NCBI GenBank assembly: GCA_008711295.1
Contig: VUYV01000042.1
Span: forward strand, 1,939,834-2,003,833
From: Anarhynchus alexandrinus
Taxonomy: Eukaryota > Chordata > Aves > Charadriiformes > Charadriidae
DNA: 64,000 nucleotides
Direction of reading: 5' to 3'
In this document: positions 39,701 through 54,700 of the stretch, piece after piece
How the letters are laid out: each line of letters starts with the position of its first letter
Position numbering within the stretch: position 1 is the stretch's first letter
Translations under genes and position numbers: made by a program
The notes under the pieces: model-generated
The model's database searches: none
What the model was told of the DNA's origin: nothing
What the model saw: the letters and a program-made list of their open reading frames with translations, nothing else

Positions 39701-42700
39701 TATATTTGAGAACCCCTTGCTTTGTCAAATTAATGGTTTTCCCTTGTGGTCAGGCCTCTTGCTTGTTTGCCTGAATCTTTTACACAGAAAAAAGGGGGGA
39801 AAAGATTTTCTAATAGGAATATTAGAGTCATAAAAAGCCAAAAGAGTGGACAGGAACATTAAAGATGAACTACATTTATTGAGTGCACATCCTTTCCTCC
39901 TCCCCACCCCGTTTTATATAGGCATTTTGTTAGAGCGGAGAAAGGGAACAGTTAAATATAAAACCTGCATTTTCACTATAACCTTTCTCCAGCTCAGTCT
40001 GGTTTACCTGCACACATCGAAACAAAGAAGCGACCTGTCATATTCTGAAACAGTCATGCCAATTTGCCTTAAAAAACCCCAACCACAGGTTTGGCAGTTA
40101 AACAATCCCTGTTTGGCAATTAAACAATCCCTCTTTTTACTTTTCTTGTTTCCATCATTCTGTTGTGCCTCTCTGCTCTTTCAAAGGCAGAGCTCCTGCT
40201 CCAGTGCTTACAACAAGCCCAGCTTTTGAGGACCAATTTTTGAGTCTCTTTGCATACGCCTACAAGGCGGGAGCAGCGTGGGCTCTCTCTGCGCTGATAG
40301 GAAATAAGCCAACTCTGATCCAGAAGCAGTGGAGGGAAGGCTGCGTCTGAACTGTCATCCTGTTTCTCAGCGCAATTAATATTCCCCTGGTACTATTTTC
40401 CTCACCTCGACAGCACAGTTTTATGTGAAGCGTTCTTCTATTTCATCTGATGAGGGAGAGTGATTTACAAAGCTCATCATATTTGACAAAATCCTCTTCC
40501 TCTGCGCAAACTGGTCTCGTCTCCTCTCTCACCATTCCTGCTACGCCCCACTTCAAGTAGGTGAGATTACAAAGAATTAAAATGTCATTACTATGGTATG
40601 TACAAAATAGTTATGCTAACAACCAATTAGTAATGTTACATTTACATATAGTGTTTTCATTGTGTTATAACAGACACAGGATCATTTTCCCTTCATTATG
40701 GAAGGATTTTAAATTAAGCTTCCTGAAAATATGGAAACTATCTTAAAGATCAATAGCTTACTGAGACAGATCCTCTTCTCAAAACATCAAGTGGGAAGTT
40801 TTCTATTGAGAGATACACTTTTGCCAGCTTGAAAGTCATGAAAATTACTGCTGTTCTATGCATTTTCAGACATTTCAGAGACTAAAAATGCCAGAAAAGT
40901 TATAGAATCCATCTAAAATGAAGGGAAACGCAAAAATTTTGTCATTATTGCAGGAACTGTTTTCAGTCCCTGGTTTTGGCAGAAGTGAAACAAGCTGTAA
41001 ACGTTGAAATAATGTTTGTCTCAGGAATAGCAACAGGCTGTTGTTCCAAGGCTTTTGTGTTACTAAGCTGAGCAGGGAATGGCAGGTTCCACATGGGGCT
41101 CCCAAAATCTCCAGCCCGGTTACACAAAAGGGACAGGCACAGCAGTGCTGACCGTGGCCCTCCTGGAGCTTTCACAATGACTGCAGTTCACGAAGCCAAG
41201 CTGGGCACACGAAAAAGGCAGAAGCAAGAGCACGCCCCACCTACATAACGCGATGCGCAGGCGGCATCTGTTTGAGCTGGTGGAGGAGCTAAAACAATAC
41301 ATCTCTGTCAGCACAGTGCTCCACTTCGGTTAATTAGCCCCACAAAAAGGCGGCGTGATGGCACGTGAACCTCCTGGGTTGGGCCCTCCAGCGTTCTGGC
41401 ATCTTCATGACACCACCATTGTGGTGGCATTGTCCAACGACAAGTGCAGATTGCACAAGCCGGGTCCAGAACAAGGAGCAGCCCAGGACTCCAGCCTGCT
41501 GCCACACTGGGCTGGAGTCACATGCTCTTCCTCTCCACTGGACTTGGAAACCTTGTGCTCTTGGAATCCATGTTGAGAGTAAGAGCACAATCCATCCTCC
41601 ATCAATCAGAGCGGAGTCTTCACAGATGAGAAATGGAGGTCTGAATCCTCCTTTGTCTGCACTCAGGCCTCTTAAATACCAGGCAAGTGCTCTAACCTGC
41701 TTACGACTGCCTCTTCCAACAATGTTTCCAGGAAAATGAAGCCAGAGTTTTGGAGGGTTTTTTTTTGTCCAGGAAGGCTAGACATGAATTCGATACACAT
41801 GGTGCACCATGTAAGCATCTCTGGGTATAAGGAAAACCTTTCCCACACCTCTTACGAAACTTTCTGTAGTTTTCGAGATGTCTCCCAGTCAGAAGTCAGA
41901 CCTAGAAAAATTTAAATTTTTAGGTACGAAGCAAATAAGTGGCTCTGGTGAACAGACAGCTTTGCAGCAAAGCCTGGACTCATGTCTTTTTACTGCGGCT
42001 TCTCTGGGTGCCCATGGAAAATGTTCAAAAAGATTCCCCACCGGGCACCATATGCAAACCACAGTCCTCTGAGGAACTCCACAAGCTTGAGAGACGTGTG
42101 TGGATGTCCCTGGAAGACCCTGTTAGCGTCTGGGAGTCCAGGATTTTAAACTGAAAGAAAGGAGGCTTAGGGTGAGGACTAAAGGGTGTGAGAAGCCCAG
42201 GGTAAGCTCCACTGCCACAGCAGCCTCGGCGCTCACCAGTGCCAGCACGCTTTAGGAGCCCGTGCAGCAGCGTCAGGACCCCTTGGCCAGGGTTGACCAT
42301 CCAGCAAGGAATGGCTACTATGGCCCATAGCTGGTATTTGGGTGCCTCAGGTATACACAGCAGCTACTTACTCTCTTACCAGGGTCTCCACCTGCTACGG
42401 AAACCGACTCTTTATTGCACTTCTGAACCAAAGGTGACTACAGGCTGCCACGTCAGTAAGACGACAGCAAAACCAATACAGTGAATCTATTCCTCTGCTC
42501 TTTGCCTCTGCTACTGCAGGTGTTTGACCCTCATGTCAGGAGAAATTACACCCAGGGTATTCTGACATAGTTGATAATTGGACTCTGACTCAGCTTCATA
42601 GTCAATTTGTTGCATACAATTACTATGGGTGTTTGAGGAGGTATTAGCATTCCTGTACAGAATGGGACTTTGTAGTACAGGTCTTTTGCTGGTCACAACC

Positions 42701-45700
42701 ACCACCACACGCTTAACCTCTAAGGTTTATCACTTTAACACCCCAGATTTGTCTGAGGGCCACATATGGTTTTCTACGCCTCTACTTTCATGAGGTTTGT
42801 ATTCTGCTCGGCTGCTCTTATTAGAAAGAATCATTGGGTTATTTATACCAAAAAGCAGAAGCCAGAGAAAACACTGTGAAGTTAATCACATAGAAGGTTT
42901 AAAAAGGCACATGAGAACAAAGAGTGTGGGGAAGCGGAAATTTCAATGGGAAAGAAGCATAATCCCGACTTCTTTTGTAACGCTGGTGTAAAAATCATAA
43001 CCGAAACCAGCAGTTTCATAAGCCCCTGGAGACTCCTGCCACAGGCTGCTGTACAGAGTGGAATACAACACCCTTGTGGGAGAGGACTTTATTTCCTCCT
43101 AAAGCTTTTCATCCTCAGGTGGCATTTCTTCCATTTACCAGTTTATGACTAATCCTCTTCCCTAACAGTCACCTGGTGTGTTTACCTTTAGCTGCTGCTA
43201 CCACCAACTTCCCTGAACTGCTGAAATTAGCATTGCAAAAGATTTAATACCCTTGACTGAGAATTAGCTAATAATTCCTGTGAACCATTGGATGCACGTA
43301 TGCTTACAAAGCACCTTGTAGCACCAGGACCAGAGTGCTGCTATCTGCAAAACTGCCCTCCATAAACAGGCACAAACAGCAATGGGAAGAGAAACGGAAT
43401 GTTTACCCCAGTGAGGCTCAAACCTAGGAAAACAGTGCCTATCATTTTGTCTTTCAAATTCAAAGGCAGCAAGCATCTTTTTATGTCTTGTTTAGATACA
43501 ACTAGATTTTGAAATGGAAGCACTAAAACCACTACTAACCTCAGCATATCAATCTAGCTGCCCCAGTTCCCAACCTGAACCCTCAGCTAGCACCAAGGCA
43601 GTGTTCACGTGCATTAAAAACAAGGTTATAGTAATACACAAAGTCCTTGAGAAATGGATGATTCTGATGGCAACAGCTCCAAGACAAAACTTTATCTATC
43701 CACGTGCATACGGAGGTCCAGCAGATGAAGCTCTTTGTGCTTTTCGTTCAGCAGGCATTCAAGCCTCGGTCTGCAGGAACCCACCCTGATGCCGCAGTCT
43801 CACCAGACCCCACACGCGTGTTTGCAGCATTCCTGTAATAAGGCTCAGAAGAAGCCATTAGATTATAGAGATTAAGACCATTCCCGCACAGACAGGAAAA
43901 GCAACTTTAGCCCTTTTGGCTGGAAGAGTCAGCTGATCCCTCCCTTGCTTAAGATGTCATTATCCAAGATCCCTTCCTCCACGTGCCTCATCCTCCTGTC
44001 AGTCTGCAGCTTAAACCCCTCACATTTCCAGTCACATTTTATTTGCATTTACAGCTATGCAACGCGCTAAGCAATTCCTCTCCACCGTCACTTCTCCCAA
44101 TGTTTAGATTATCTCTTCGCTAAGGAAGAGATTCATCTGGCATCTTAGATGAAGACATTTTCCATTTACAGACAACTGTTTGTCTCCAGTAACTATTTGC
44201 TCCAGATTTCCTCTGCAGCTTTTAGAAGCTACAGTTAGGTTTGGGACGCGTTTCACCAAAAACACTACTCAGCCAAACTTTTATTTGTGCCTGCTAATGG
44301 CTGAATGGAGTTCAGAGAAGACAAGCAGTTTGCTCTTGCTTTAGCCAGGCACTTGCAACGACAAACCCACACTGACTTGGAGGCGTGTTGTCTATATGCA
44401 TATTATACATAATATATAGCTAGGAGGAAATTTCTCCTCCTTAAACCTCATGGCTAATAACACACCCAGACAAATAAGAAGCAAAAGAAGAGGCAAAAAT
44501 AAAGTCAGGATCAGGCTGATATCGATTAGAAACTCAACACATCAAAAAGCAGATCTGTGGAACTTTAAATATTTCTCCCACATATTAGTAGTTGCTTCGA
44601 TTTCTGCATACCTAGCTGGAAGAAAAGGAGTATGAGGAAATGACAAACAGCTTATGTAAAAATACAATTCTAGAAAGGTGTCCTTAAGGAATTCCATAAT
44701 TAAAAATAGTATGCAAGTACAGCTGAATGACTAGCCTTCTTAAAAAAAAAAAATCTATTGCAGCAATAGGATTAAAAAAAAATAAAAATCAGGCTTTCTT
44801 CCAAAGGAAAATTAAAGTAAACAAACTGCACATTTCAAGAATGTTTGTCTGCTCACCATCAGTTCACTTTTAGGAAGAAAAAAATACTGAATCATTTCTG
44901 GTACAAAAAAACCCCGAAAAACATTAACTCAAAAAGAAGAAGGAAGAAAAGAAAAGAATGCATGAACCATATTCAAAAAGTGAGCTCCTACTTCACTCCA
45001 ACTGACAAAATTTTTTTACAATGAGGTTGGTGAAACACAGGAACAGGTTGCCCAGAGGGGTGGCAGATGCCCCATCCCTGGAAACATTCAAGGTCAGGCT
45101 GGAGGGGGCTCTGAGCAACCTGGTCTAGTTGAAGATGTCCCTGCTTATGGCAGGGGGGTTGGACTAGATGACCTTTAAAGTCCCTTCCAACCCAAACTAT
45201 CCTATGATTCTATGTATTTCAGCCCCAAATTTTGAAGGGAGTGGGTGGATAAGGGATGAGTGTTAATGTTCTTATTTCTCTACCTATCATTCTTTCTCTT
45301 GTTTTTCTGTACAGAGTTGCAACCAACTTGCCAGGACAAGACTATAATTGCAGCTAAAGGAAACCTAGGGCTTTGGTAAAGAGCTCTTGACCTAAGAGTA
45401 AGGGCTGGAGTCACCTAGGACTGACCCACATCATCCAGCTGAACTACCCCGTTGGCCTGAACCTCCGACCACCTGTTCAAAGTTTACGTGAACGGGTGAG
45501 CTTTGTTACCCTTTACCTTGGAGTCTGCTACAAAGGTCTGTGCAAAGGAAATAGACTCGGCTAAAAGTAGTAACGTGGTTGATCTGAAGGTTTTCAAACT
45601 ACAGCATGAACCTGAAGAAGAAAAATATTCACAAAAACTTATCTCCCACATGGTTACTGTAATCACATACTAAGGACTGAAAACAGACTCAACAGCCACG

Positions 45701-48700
45701 GAAGTGTTTGGGAACCATATAACGTTTTTATAGCAAAATACATGTCCTAGTTCAAAACAGAAATCAGTTCTGGGAAGTCCTTCTGTGTCTGTTACACAAC
45801 AGATTACATCAGGAAATCACAAATGTCCCATCTAGTTTAAAAAACAATTTGATAACAGGAGCTTAAGCAATACGTCTTTGGGGATGGAAGGAGTACGTGG
45901 TAACTCTGTACTGCTCAGTTAAATAAGAATTCAAATAAACCACCGAAACCAACAAGGCGAATCAAACAGAGCTTTCAGTTTTGGTTTGCTGTTCCAATCG
46001 TGATACCTCTTCCAGATACCAGTGGAAGCTGATAGCAGCTCGCTATAAACTCTTGCCCAGCCTCGTTTATCATGCCTCCCTCTCATATTCAAAGAAAAAA
46101 AATAATTAAAGAAATCTTGCGAAATAATAAAGAAGTCACAGAAAATTAATTCCAAATCCTTGAGAATATGCTGAGGATACAACACAAGTCTTGTTGCTCG
46201 ATTATAAGCTAGAAATTGAATAGAATCTATAGCCTTGTTATTTCTACCTCTTGAACATATCTGACAAGCTTTGAATACATAAAAAAACCAACCCTCATAG
46301 TCTGAATTTCAAAAATAATTCATTAAAATTACTATTTTGGGAAGCAATTGAGCAAGAAATCTCACTGATTTATTACAGAGATCTCTACTTCTATCAAGTT
46401 AACAGAATGCTTGTCTCCCATTTTTTCAGTTTTAAGTATGCTGTCTTACAAGTCAGCAGTTCAGGTCTGCTGAGACAAAATCCAAAAAGTCTTACGGGTG
46501 CCTCTAGCCATGAATGACAATTTTGTCTCATATATATATGTGTATACACACACACACAACCAAACAAATAACACTTGAAGTCTACAGATACTCTTTTCTG
46601 TACTTATACCACTTACCAGTAATTCATATATTGTTAAGAGACACGTGTTTTAAGACGTATTATGTGTTCAAACAGTTGCCAAGGAAATGCATTGGTATCC
46701 CCTTCAGAAATCTCTTCCTTCTCACAGTTACTACTAGACAAAAAGCACTGCAACCACATTAAGGTTGAGTTAATTCTAAGATAACCTGAAGATGTCAACA
46801 CCAGGACTTCAACTAAGCAGCTTTTGTCATGCAGTGAGGTATATTCTGAGGAATGCAATGAGGAAGAAAAATATCCAAGTGACCCAGAAACCTTAGGAAT
46901 ACTTTTCAGTTCCTCCTTGAGAAGTGTCAGCCCACGTGCTATCGGCACATCAGCCCACGTGCTATCGGCACATCAGCCCACCTCAAAATTCTGATGCCAA
47001 CTTCTGCAGTTTAGAGAAGCCTTATTTCAGTAGGCTTAAGCTATTCCTTTCCACACAGCATTAATTTTATACTTACGTAAAAAGTGTTTTTCCAGTAAGG
47101 CTATTTCCAGGTGACCTTTGATCTCATTCAGCCTGTCAGATTCCGTTCTGTTAAAATCCTGGACTCCTGAAGCCATGATGATGGTCCCTGGACCAGCCTA
47201 TAAGAAAGCAAGAACATACTGACAGCTCAGAGGCACATTTTTTTTTCTCATTTAAATAGATCGACCTTCTTCTGGGCCACTAAAGAAACAGCCATGTGAG
47301 AAACATGCAAGTATCAACAACTCTGCACGCTTCTTATTCAGCATTAAATTACCACAATAAATGAGTGAAAGGTAATAAAATGCACAGCATCTCCCATGTG
47401 AGTTTACAGAACGCACTTCTGCAGACCCCAGGGAGTTACAGAAAACAAAGATTTCCCCCCTCCCCCCGCCCCATCAGTTCTGCTGCATCATCATTTAGCC
47501 TTTCTTCTGGCTGATTTAAAAGGCATATTTATACTGTCCCTCTCCTCCTCCCACTGTATAAATGGTCATTGCAACATACTTGACATATAAAATTGTGGAG
47601 CTAGCAAAAGTAATACTTTTCTAGATATTCACAGTTATTAGAAAACTCATATTGTATATTTTAATATCCGGTTACGGAATGTGTAATTCTGAAGACTGCA
47701 GTCTCTCTGCAAGGAAGACCAGCACAGGGGTCCCTGCTCCCAGTTACTGCTGGAGGATGTGGTTGGTGCTCAGAAGCTCATCCTGGCAGACCAGGAGAGG
47801 GGAGAGTCAGGAGATTGCGTGTCTCAACTGATTTACCAGCACCCCTTGAATGAACTCAGCACTACAAATATTGCAGAATGCAAGAATTAAAGCGTGACTT
47901 AATTAGTTAAGAACAGAATTGACCGCTGCCACCTCCACGAATGGAGCACAGAAAAACCCCAAGCCCACGCAGCAGAAGGCAGGTGATGCTGTCCTTCTCT
48001 CATAAAGTGGGCATTTTCAGACAGCCAGAGAAAGGGTAGGTGAGGGCATCTCCTGGGTAATGGTTGTTCAGGCACCGTGTGCAGTCCCCACCAGGTACAA
48101 AAAGTCTGCGAACGAGAATTACAGGAGCTTCTCCAACAGTTTATACTCAAGACTGAACTGCTAGATTACAGAAGCCTACATCTAAAAAATTATCACAAAA
48201 CAAAAAGGGATTTATTTACCAGCCCTAACCATTCCCCCACCCCTTGTCTGAGTTCTGAAAACATACAGGAACTGCACTGCTTTCAAAAGTCAGCTTGCAT
48301 ACATTTAACCATGACAGCTTAAATTACATACATACATAAACTCAAGTAATCTACAAGAGAGTTAATTAAAAGACATTTTCTATGTTTTAGGAAAGATATG
48401 CAGAAAGCTCACTGATGGCAAAGTACTTTCACTGTTGGGAATGATTTGCATTTTTAAAATAAACCAGTGTGGAGATACCTATTAAACATCTGTTTTCTCG
48501 CTTGAGCTGAACAGATGCTGAGTTTCAACCTCAGAATTTGTCTATACAGGCAAATTAGCACTCGGCAGGCATTTACTGCATGGCGTTTACCTGGCACCAA
48601 CTCCCCACCTGGGCTCGCTCAGTACAGCGCCAGGCAGAGATGCTATTTCTAGTCCTGAAAGCAGCACAGTTACACCCACAGCCACGCAGAGCAGAAGCCC

Positions 48701-51700
48701 TTCGCTCAGCAGCAGCCCTGTGCTGCTTCCCACTTCGGAGCCAGCACGGACAGACCCCAGGGCAGCATCCTCCTCCCTGTGCTCCAGATTTCCCGTTCAC
48801 ACCTGCCTTTAGCCAGGGAGGTGCAGTAAGACGTGCCATTTGCAACCACTCCAGCCACTGCTGGAGAGTAACAGCTGTCTGTTTTCAGATGAGCATGGGA
48901 TGGCAATTAACCTCTGTGGTTCATTTCTTATCTATAGAGATATGTCGTATTTATTTACGCCAGAAGATTTAGTGCTATCACTTGGCAGACACTTGGACAG
49001 CCCCAAGGAGGAAGGTGTGGATGAATTCAAACAGCAGCACCCTTACAACACGCTCTACAGACAGGCAAAAGGAAAATGTTAGTAATATACCAATTGCTGC
49101 CCAAGCATTAAAGCATAGCATTCTATATTGTATATCCACATCCCACACTGGAGACATTCAAAACCCGCCTGGACACCATCCTGTGCAACCTGCTGTAGGT
49201 GATCCTGCTCTGGCAGGACAAAGGGACAATCTCTGCTCCTAGCATCCAGGCGTTCATATGGACCCATCTAAAGAAACAATGCCACTGCTTAAAAATAAAT
49301 TAAAAAATACATAAATAAATACATAAATAAATACATAAATAAAATCACATACAGGTCAAAGAGCAAGATGCTGTACTCATCAGGAATGCTCACAGCTTCT
49401 GCTCATGTATTGGGTTTGCATGGCAAGGTTTTGGTAGTGGGGCTTCTACAGGGGTGGTTTCTGTGAGAATGTCCATGGTGGAGCAGATATCCACCAGCAG
49501 CCTGTGGAGGACCCCATGCCAGAGCAGGCGGATGCTTGAAGGAGGCTGTGACCCCATGGAGAGCCTGTGCTGGAGCAGGGTACTGGTAGGACCTGTGGAC
49601 CCGTGGAGAGAGGAGCCCACAGTGGAGCAGGTTTGCTGGCAGGACTTCTGACCCTGTAGGGGACCCACGCTGGAGCAGTTTGCTCCTGAAGGACTGCACC
49701 CTGTGAAAGGGGCCCATGCTGGAGCAGTTCGTGAAGAACTGCAGCTCATGGGAAGGACCCACGTTGGAGAAGTTCGTGGAGGACTGTCTCTCGTGGGAGG
49801 GACTCCATGCTGGAGCACGGGGAGAGTGTGAGGAGGAAGGAACAGCAGAGACAACACGTGATGAACTGGCCGCAACCCTAGCCAGCGCCTGGCTCCTGCC
49901 CAACCAGTCCCTGGTCCCCAACCCCACGCACTGTGGTGGGGAGAGGAACACAGAGACTGAGGTGAGGGAGGAGAGGAAGAAGAAAGAGGCTAGCAAATAC
50001 CTAAGCATATTCAAGTTTTCATCCTCATTGAAGATACTCAAGGTATTTCACCAAGAGATGAGCTACGTTTCAGAAATCCATCTAGAGAAGCAGCTCCCCT
50101 TTTGCTTCTTCAGAGATATTAAGTCATTAATTAAAGCCCAGGATACCTTGACTGTGCCTCTTAGGAAAAAGCAAAAGACACCTGGGACTGGGGACTGAGT
50201 GATATGGATGAACACAACTTTTAGAAAAAGTTTCCAAATGTGTGTATCTGCTAAAGCATTGGACCCAAGAAGTTAATGGGTTAAAAATCAGCAGGTACAC
50301 ATGATTAAACTAATCCTAAAAGGTTACAATGACCTTCTAAGTTAGAAAAAAAAGGAAAAAAAAGTCCACTAAATTAAAACATAAGGCTGCTTGCTAAGAA
50401 TACTAGGAGCCAGATCATGCAATTATCATGTAGTAATAAAATGGTTTAACAAGAGTTGTAAGATACAGTGATACAAGTCTGGTGCAAAACAAAGCCCACA
50501 GTTTCCAAAATTAATGCCACCATAAGGCATTAATGAATACAAGTTAGAAGTGTTCAGAAAACTGAGCATGTCCAGGACAGTGATATGGGAGACATTTAAG
50601 CAGATGCTTCTTTTGTCCCAGAAGATTTTTCCCCATACCTACACACCTTGTTGTGTCAAGAGGTGCTAATGGTCTAAAAAGATAAGAAATACAGTCTATA
50701 CATTTGCTGGAGGTCAACTGCCTGCCTCTGAATTCAAAAAGTACCTCTGTCTGAAGTTACCATAACTGACTCAACTCACAAGTTAACAAAAGAAATTATC
50801 ACGTACTAATTCCAGCACTAACTGGGCAATGTTTCTTCTGCTGCCTCTGCAGGCTAGTGCTTGGACTCGGGCTGGATTAACTACACTTTTAACTTAACTA
50901 CAGATGCCCTTTCTTACTTCTGACTCACAGTAAAAGCCTTGAAGGCTTCCACAGATTTCGGCTTTTCCTTCTGCCTCTCTAGCTTTGACAGTATTTGACA
51001 CGGGAGCCCTCTTAAAATGTTGGCAATCACTATTACTTAGCAAGGACTGCGCAGAAGACTTGGCGGTGCATAGGAAGCCAGCAAAATGCCAGAGTTGAGT
51101 GCAGAGAGTCAGAGCCAGAGGAGTTAAAGGAAGATTTCCGATGACGACAGACTGCCTCTAACCCACTATCAGAGTTCAGAGCTGCTGCTCCAAGCCACAT
51201 CCAGCTCTGGATCTGAAAAACCACAACTACCCACAAATGTGTTTTTCAAGCCATCTGCAGTTCAGGTTTTTCATAACAGCACCTCCCAGCCTGAGAGCTC
51301 TCTGCCTTCCCTCCCCAAGCCCCCTTCATGCTTCGAGCCCCAGGATTTGGTTTGCGCACTGAGCACCCACACCACCTTCTCTGTACAGCCATGGAAAAGG
51401 TCTGAGTCACTTCTTAATTGAGCAGATGCGGATCTGTCCTCTCCATCTGTAGCACATCTACAGCATCACACAGAAATGTAACTGGCCAACTCCCTCCTTT
51501 TATTTTACTTGCACAACATCACACATGGATGATTTTTCTCTAGGAATATCTAACAGAACGCTGGTCTCATTTCCAAGTTTGTAATTAACTTAGAGAGGAG
51601 CAGTTCTCAAACACAGAGGATGGGGAGCAGCAAGGACACGGTGTGCCAACCCCCGGGGCACACAAACATCCACCCAAGTCACTCCTCAGGGCCCAGCGGT

Positions 51701-54700
51701 GACTGGGACACGGCACAGGGAAGAGGTAGTTTAAAATACAAAATTTTATCTTGCATTCATTTGAGCAGCAAAAGGGAGAAAAAAAGTCAGGTAGGGCCTG
51801 TAGTGATAGGACAAGAGGTCATGGCTTTATACTAAAGGAGGGCAGGTTCAGACTAGATAGAAGGAAGAAATTTTTTACAGTGTGGGTGGTAAAACACTGG
51901 AACAGGTTAAGTGTTAAAGGTCAGGTTGGAGGGGGCTCTGAGCAACTCGATCTAGTTGAAGATGTCCCTGCTCATGGCTGGGGGGGTTGGACTACATGAC
52001 CTTTAAAGGTCCTTTCCAACCCAAACTATTCCATGATTCTTCAGTAATACAACAAACTACAGAGCTTGTCTTGAGAGGTCATAGTCTCCCAAGTTTCTCA
52101 AATGACACTTCATGTGCATTTTCTTACTTCAAATTACAAAAGGGTTCCCTGTGGCTGCTGCATTTACCTGCTGTAAGGAAAGGGAAAACCCAACAACACT
52201 GCTGAAGAATGAAAGCATCTGCATGAATAGTTAATCCTTAGCAGCAGTTCTGGGAAGTATACCCATATTGGCAGGCTCCTAAAACACTGCTATATTTTAC
52301 AGAAACTTAAAAAAATCTAGTGCTAGCCAGGTTTAGAGATTTTAAGATATTAACTGTAATGTTTGCATCATGCAGAAAACCTTCCAAGCATCGTGCTTTG
52401 TATCTTCCAATCATTATAAATGAGGTAACCAATACAGAAGTATTTAAGGTTTTAATTGACATGTTTCAGGAAAAGCCAAACTGTACTGGAACAGCAATTA
52501 AATTAATGTTTTCTGTACCACAATAACTCAGATTTAATCCTAGCACACTGGCGGGCAACTTGCATAAGTAGATTAGACTGCTTTCAGTACAATATGCCAG
52601 GTATGAGAGCACTTCCATTTGCAATGCTTACTGCCAGGTTAGCGTAGAATCTCCACAAGTTTAAACACAAATTTGTTCTTCCTCCCCTCTGCTGAAGGGG
52701 ACATGATCCTCCTCCGCACCAGTTCATTCATATACCTGCACGTAGTACTGAACATTTTCTCCCTTTTATAAAAACAGGACATTTGTGCCATTAAGAGTAC
52801 ACAAACGCATCTACAGCATAAAATGATGAGACATAAGTTAAAATGAGGCAAATCAAGGCAGAATTGGCAAATACAAGGATTATCTATGACTTTCAGGGCA
52901 CAGTCCCCATCCCTGAACATTTGCATCTGAGCAAACCAAGGTGCCAGAGCAATGTTTTAAACCTTTGTTAGGCGCAGAATTGTGATCTAGCAGGGAGGAA
53001 CACATGTTGCATCTACAGAACAGGAAACCATGATGGCACTGAATAAAGGGGACTTTAATTACCAAGCCAGCAACACTACCCGAATTCCCAATTTCGCAAC
53101 AAGACAAACGCTAATACGTTCACTATTAGGAAGTAGCAATGGACCAGGTTACCCCCTCTACCTATTTCGTGATTGTGGTGTTTTTACAAAACAATGCGGA
53201 AATAGCAGTGCTGCATACAGTGCAGAATGTCCTTGCTTTAAAATAAAACAGCCAGCCACCTATGGTAAAGAGGGAAGGGAGGAATAAATCTGGGAAGCCA
53301 TTCAGGAACCAAGAGATACTTAGCAAAGAGTTAATTTGTTAACCAACATGGCTGTCTTGGCAATTATCTGATCACAGTGTTCAAGTACTCAAGAGACCTG
53401 AGAAAGTACCTGCTATCCAAGACATCCCTGGTAATCAGGGCACTTAAATGAGAGGGGGGAAAAGTATGCACACAAGCAAACAGCCAGCCTGTAAGTTGAG
53501 ACCAAACTAGCTCAAACTAAGAGAAAGGCACCTTTTGAACAAAAAGTCTCAGAAACTGCTGAAGAGAATTCAGAGGAAAATAACAAATCCTTCCAACCTC
53601 AGGGCTCTCCTACCAGGAGGAAGGAAGCTGTGTGCTTTACCCAAACACGAGTCAGGATGTTTATTACTGAACTAAACAGGTGAAGCTCACAGTTTTAAGA
53701 CACAGAATGTAAGATGACCTCATCTGGCCATCCTTTCTGTTCTTCAACGGGGTGTAAATTTTGCATGTGCTACTTCAGTAAGACATGTGAAGCGTTGGGA
53801 CTGAGTCCCACTGCTGTCCCTGTGGCCTGGGACTCAACGTTCACTTCACTTGTCAGAGGTGTACAACAGAGGATGCTCTGCTTTGCAGATGGTCAGGGCT
53901 GTGCAATCACAAGCTTTTATGACAAGGCTTTTTACTCCAAAGCCTCCATTTGTGGCAAGTTTTTGCATACGCTTGTCAAGTTCAGACACATACATAAAGA
54001 AGAGGCATCTCATGTGCGCATTTCTAAGTGCACTATGTACCCTTGAGACACAGTATAGAAGGGCCTTTCATTCATATAACTGTGCTGTACTGCTCTAATA
54101 GACAGAGATATTTTTTTAATGGCTCCGGAACGATTAATACACCAGACTGAAGGGGAAAAAAAAAAAAAGAAAAAAAGTATAGAGAGGGGCTGAGATGAAG
54201 CCTTTGTCAAGGGAATGGCTGACAGTGGAGTCAGAGACATCTATGTTTCGAAGATACAGATAAGGGGACCAGGACTCAAATTGGGCATGTCTATGCTCAG
54301 TTCCAACCCACCAATCTTGCTCTTTCAAGCCCATCGGTTCTGTACTCAGATTTTATAAGAAACAGTGAAGCAACAGAAGTGGAAGCACAGTACAGCTCAC
54401 ATCTCACTGAAAAGACACACAGCCTAACTTCAGCTTATGCACGACTTGCATTGACTTCTGTATGCTTTCAACAGTTCCCCAAAAGTACACAACAAGAATA
54501 AATCAACGAGACTTGGTCTTCTCACGATCAGTGTAATAGAAGTATAATGCTAAGTTGCTTACAGAGCCTATAAAAGAAAACCACCCTGTATAAGTAATTT
54601 AAGATTTGAGTTTTAGTCACTGAATTAAAAACAATTCAAGTACAACTCAAGCATCTGGTCTCAGTAAGAAACAGAGACATAATTCAAAGTTCCTCTGTTC

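Larger units (their letters stand above)
32135..47076 (-). other. GRAMD4: GRAMD4 intron 3, the largest intron
   Basis: About 14.9 kb. Contents: AT/CA simple sequence (32782-32846), a possible decayed LTR (about 35035-35790), an isolated N at 36907, a 22-bp tandem duplication (40089-40132), a possible MIR-like SINE remnant (about 41600-41705), a young CR1 3' end (45010-45214), a TA/CA simple repeat (46528-46558) and a 23-bp E-box tandem repeat (46928-46981). No other exon is visible. Confidence 0.85.

Noticed and set aside
49403..50041. 212-codon minus-strand ORF
   Set aside because: It lies over the LTR-like repeat, its periodicity follows the tandem DNA units, and no domain is recognisable.
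53714..54046. 110-codon plus-strand ORF
   Set aside because: No motif and no flanking splice or promoter signals; surrounded by ordinary intron.
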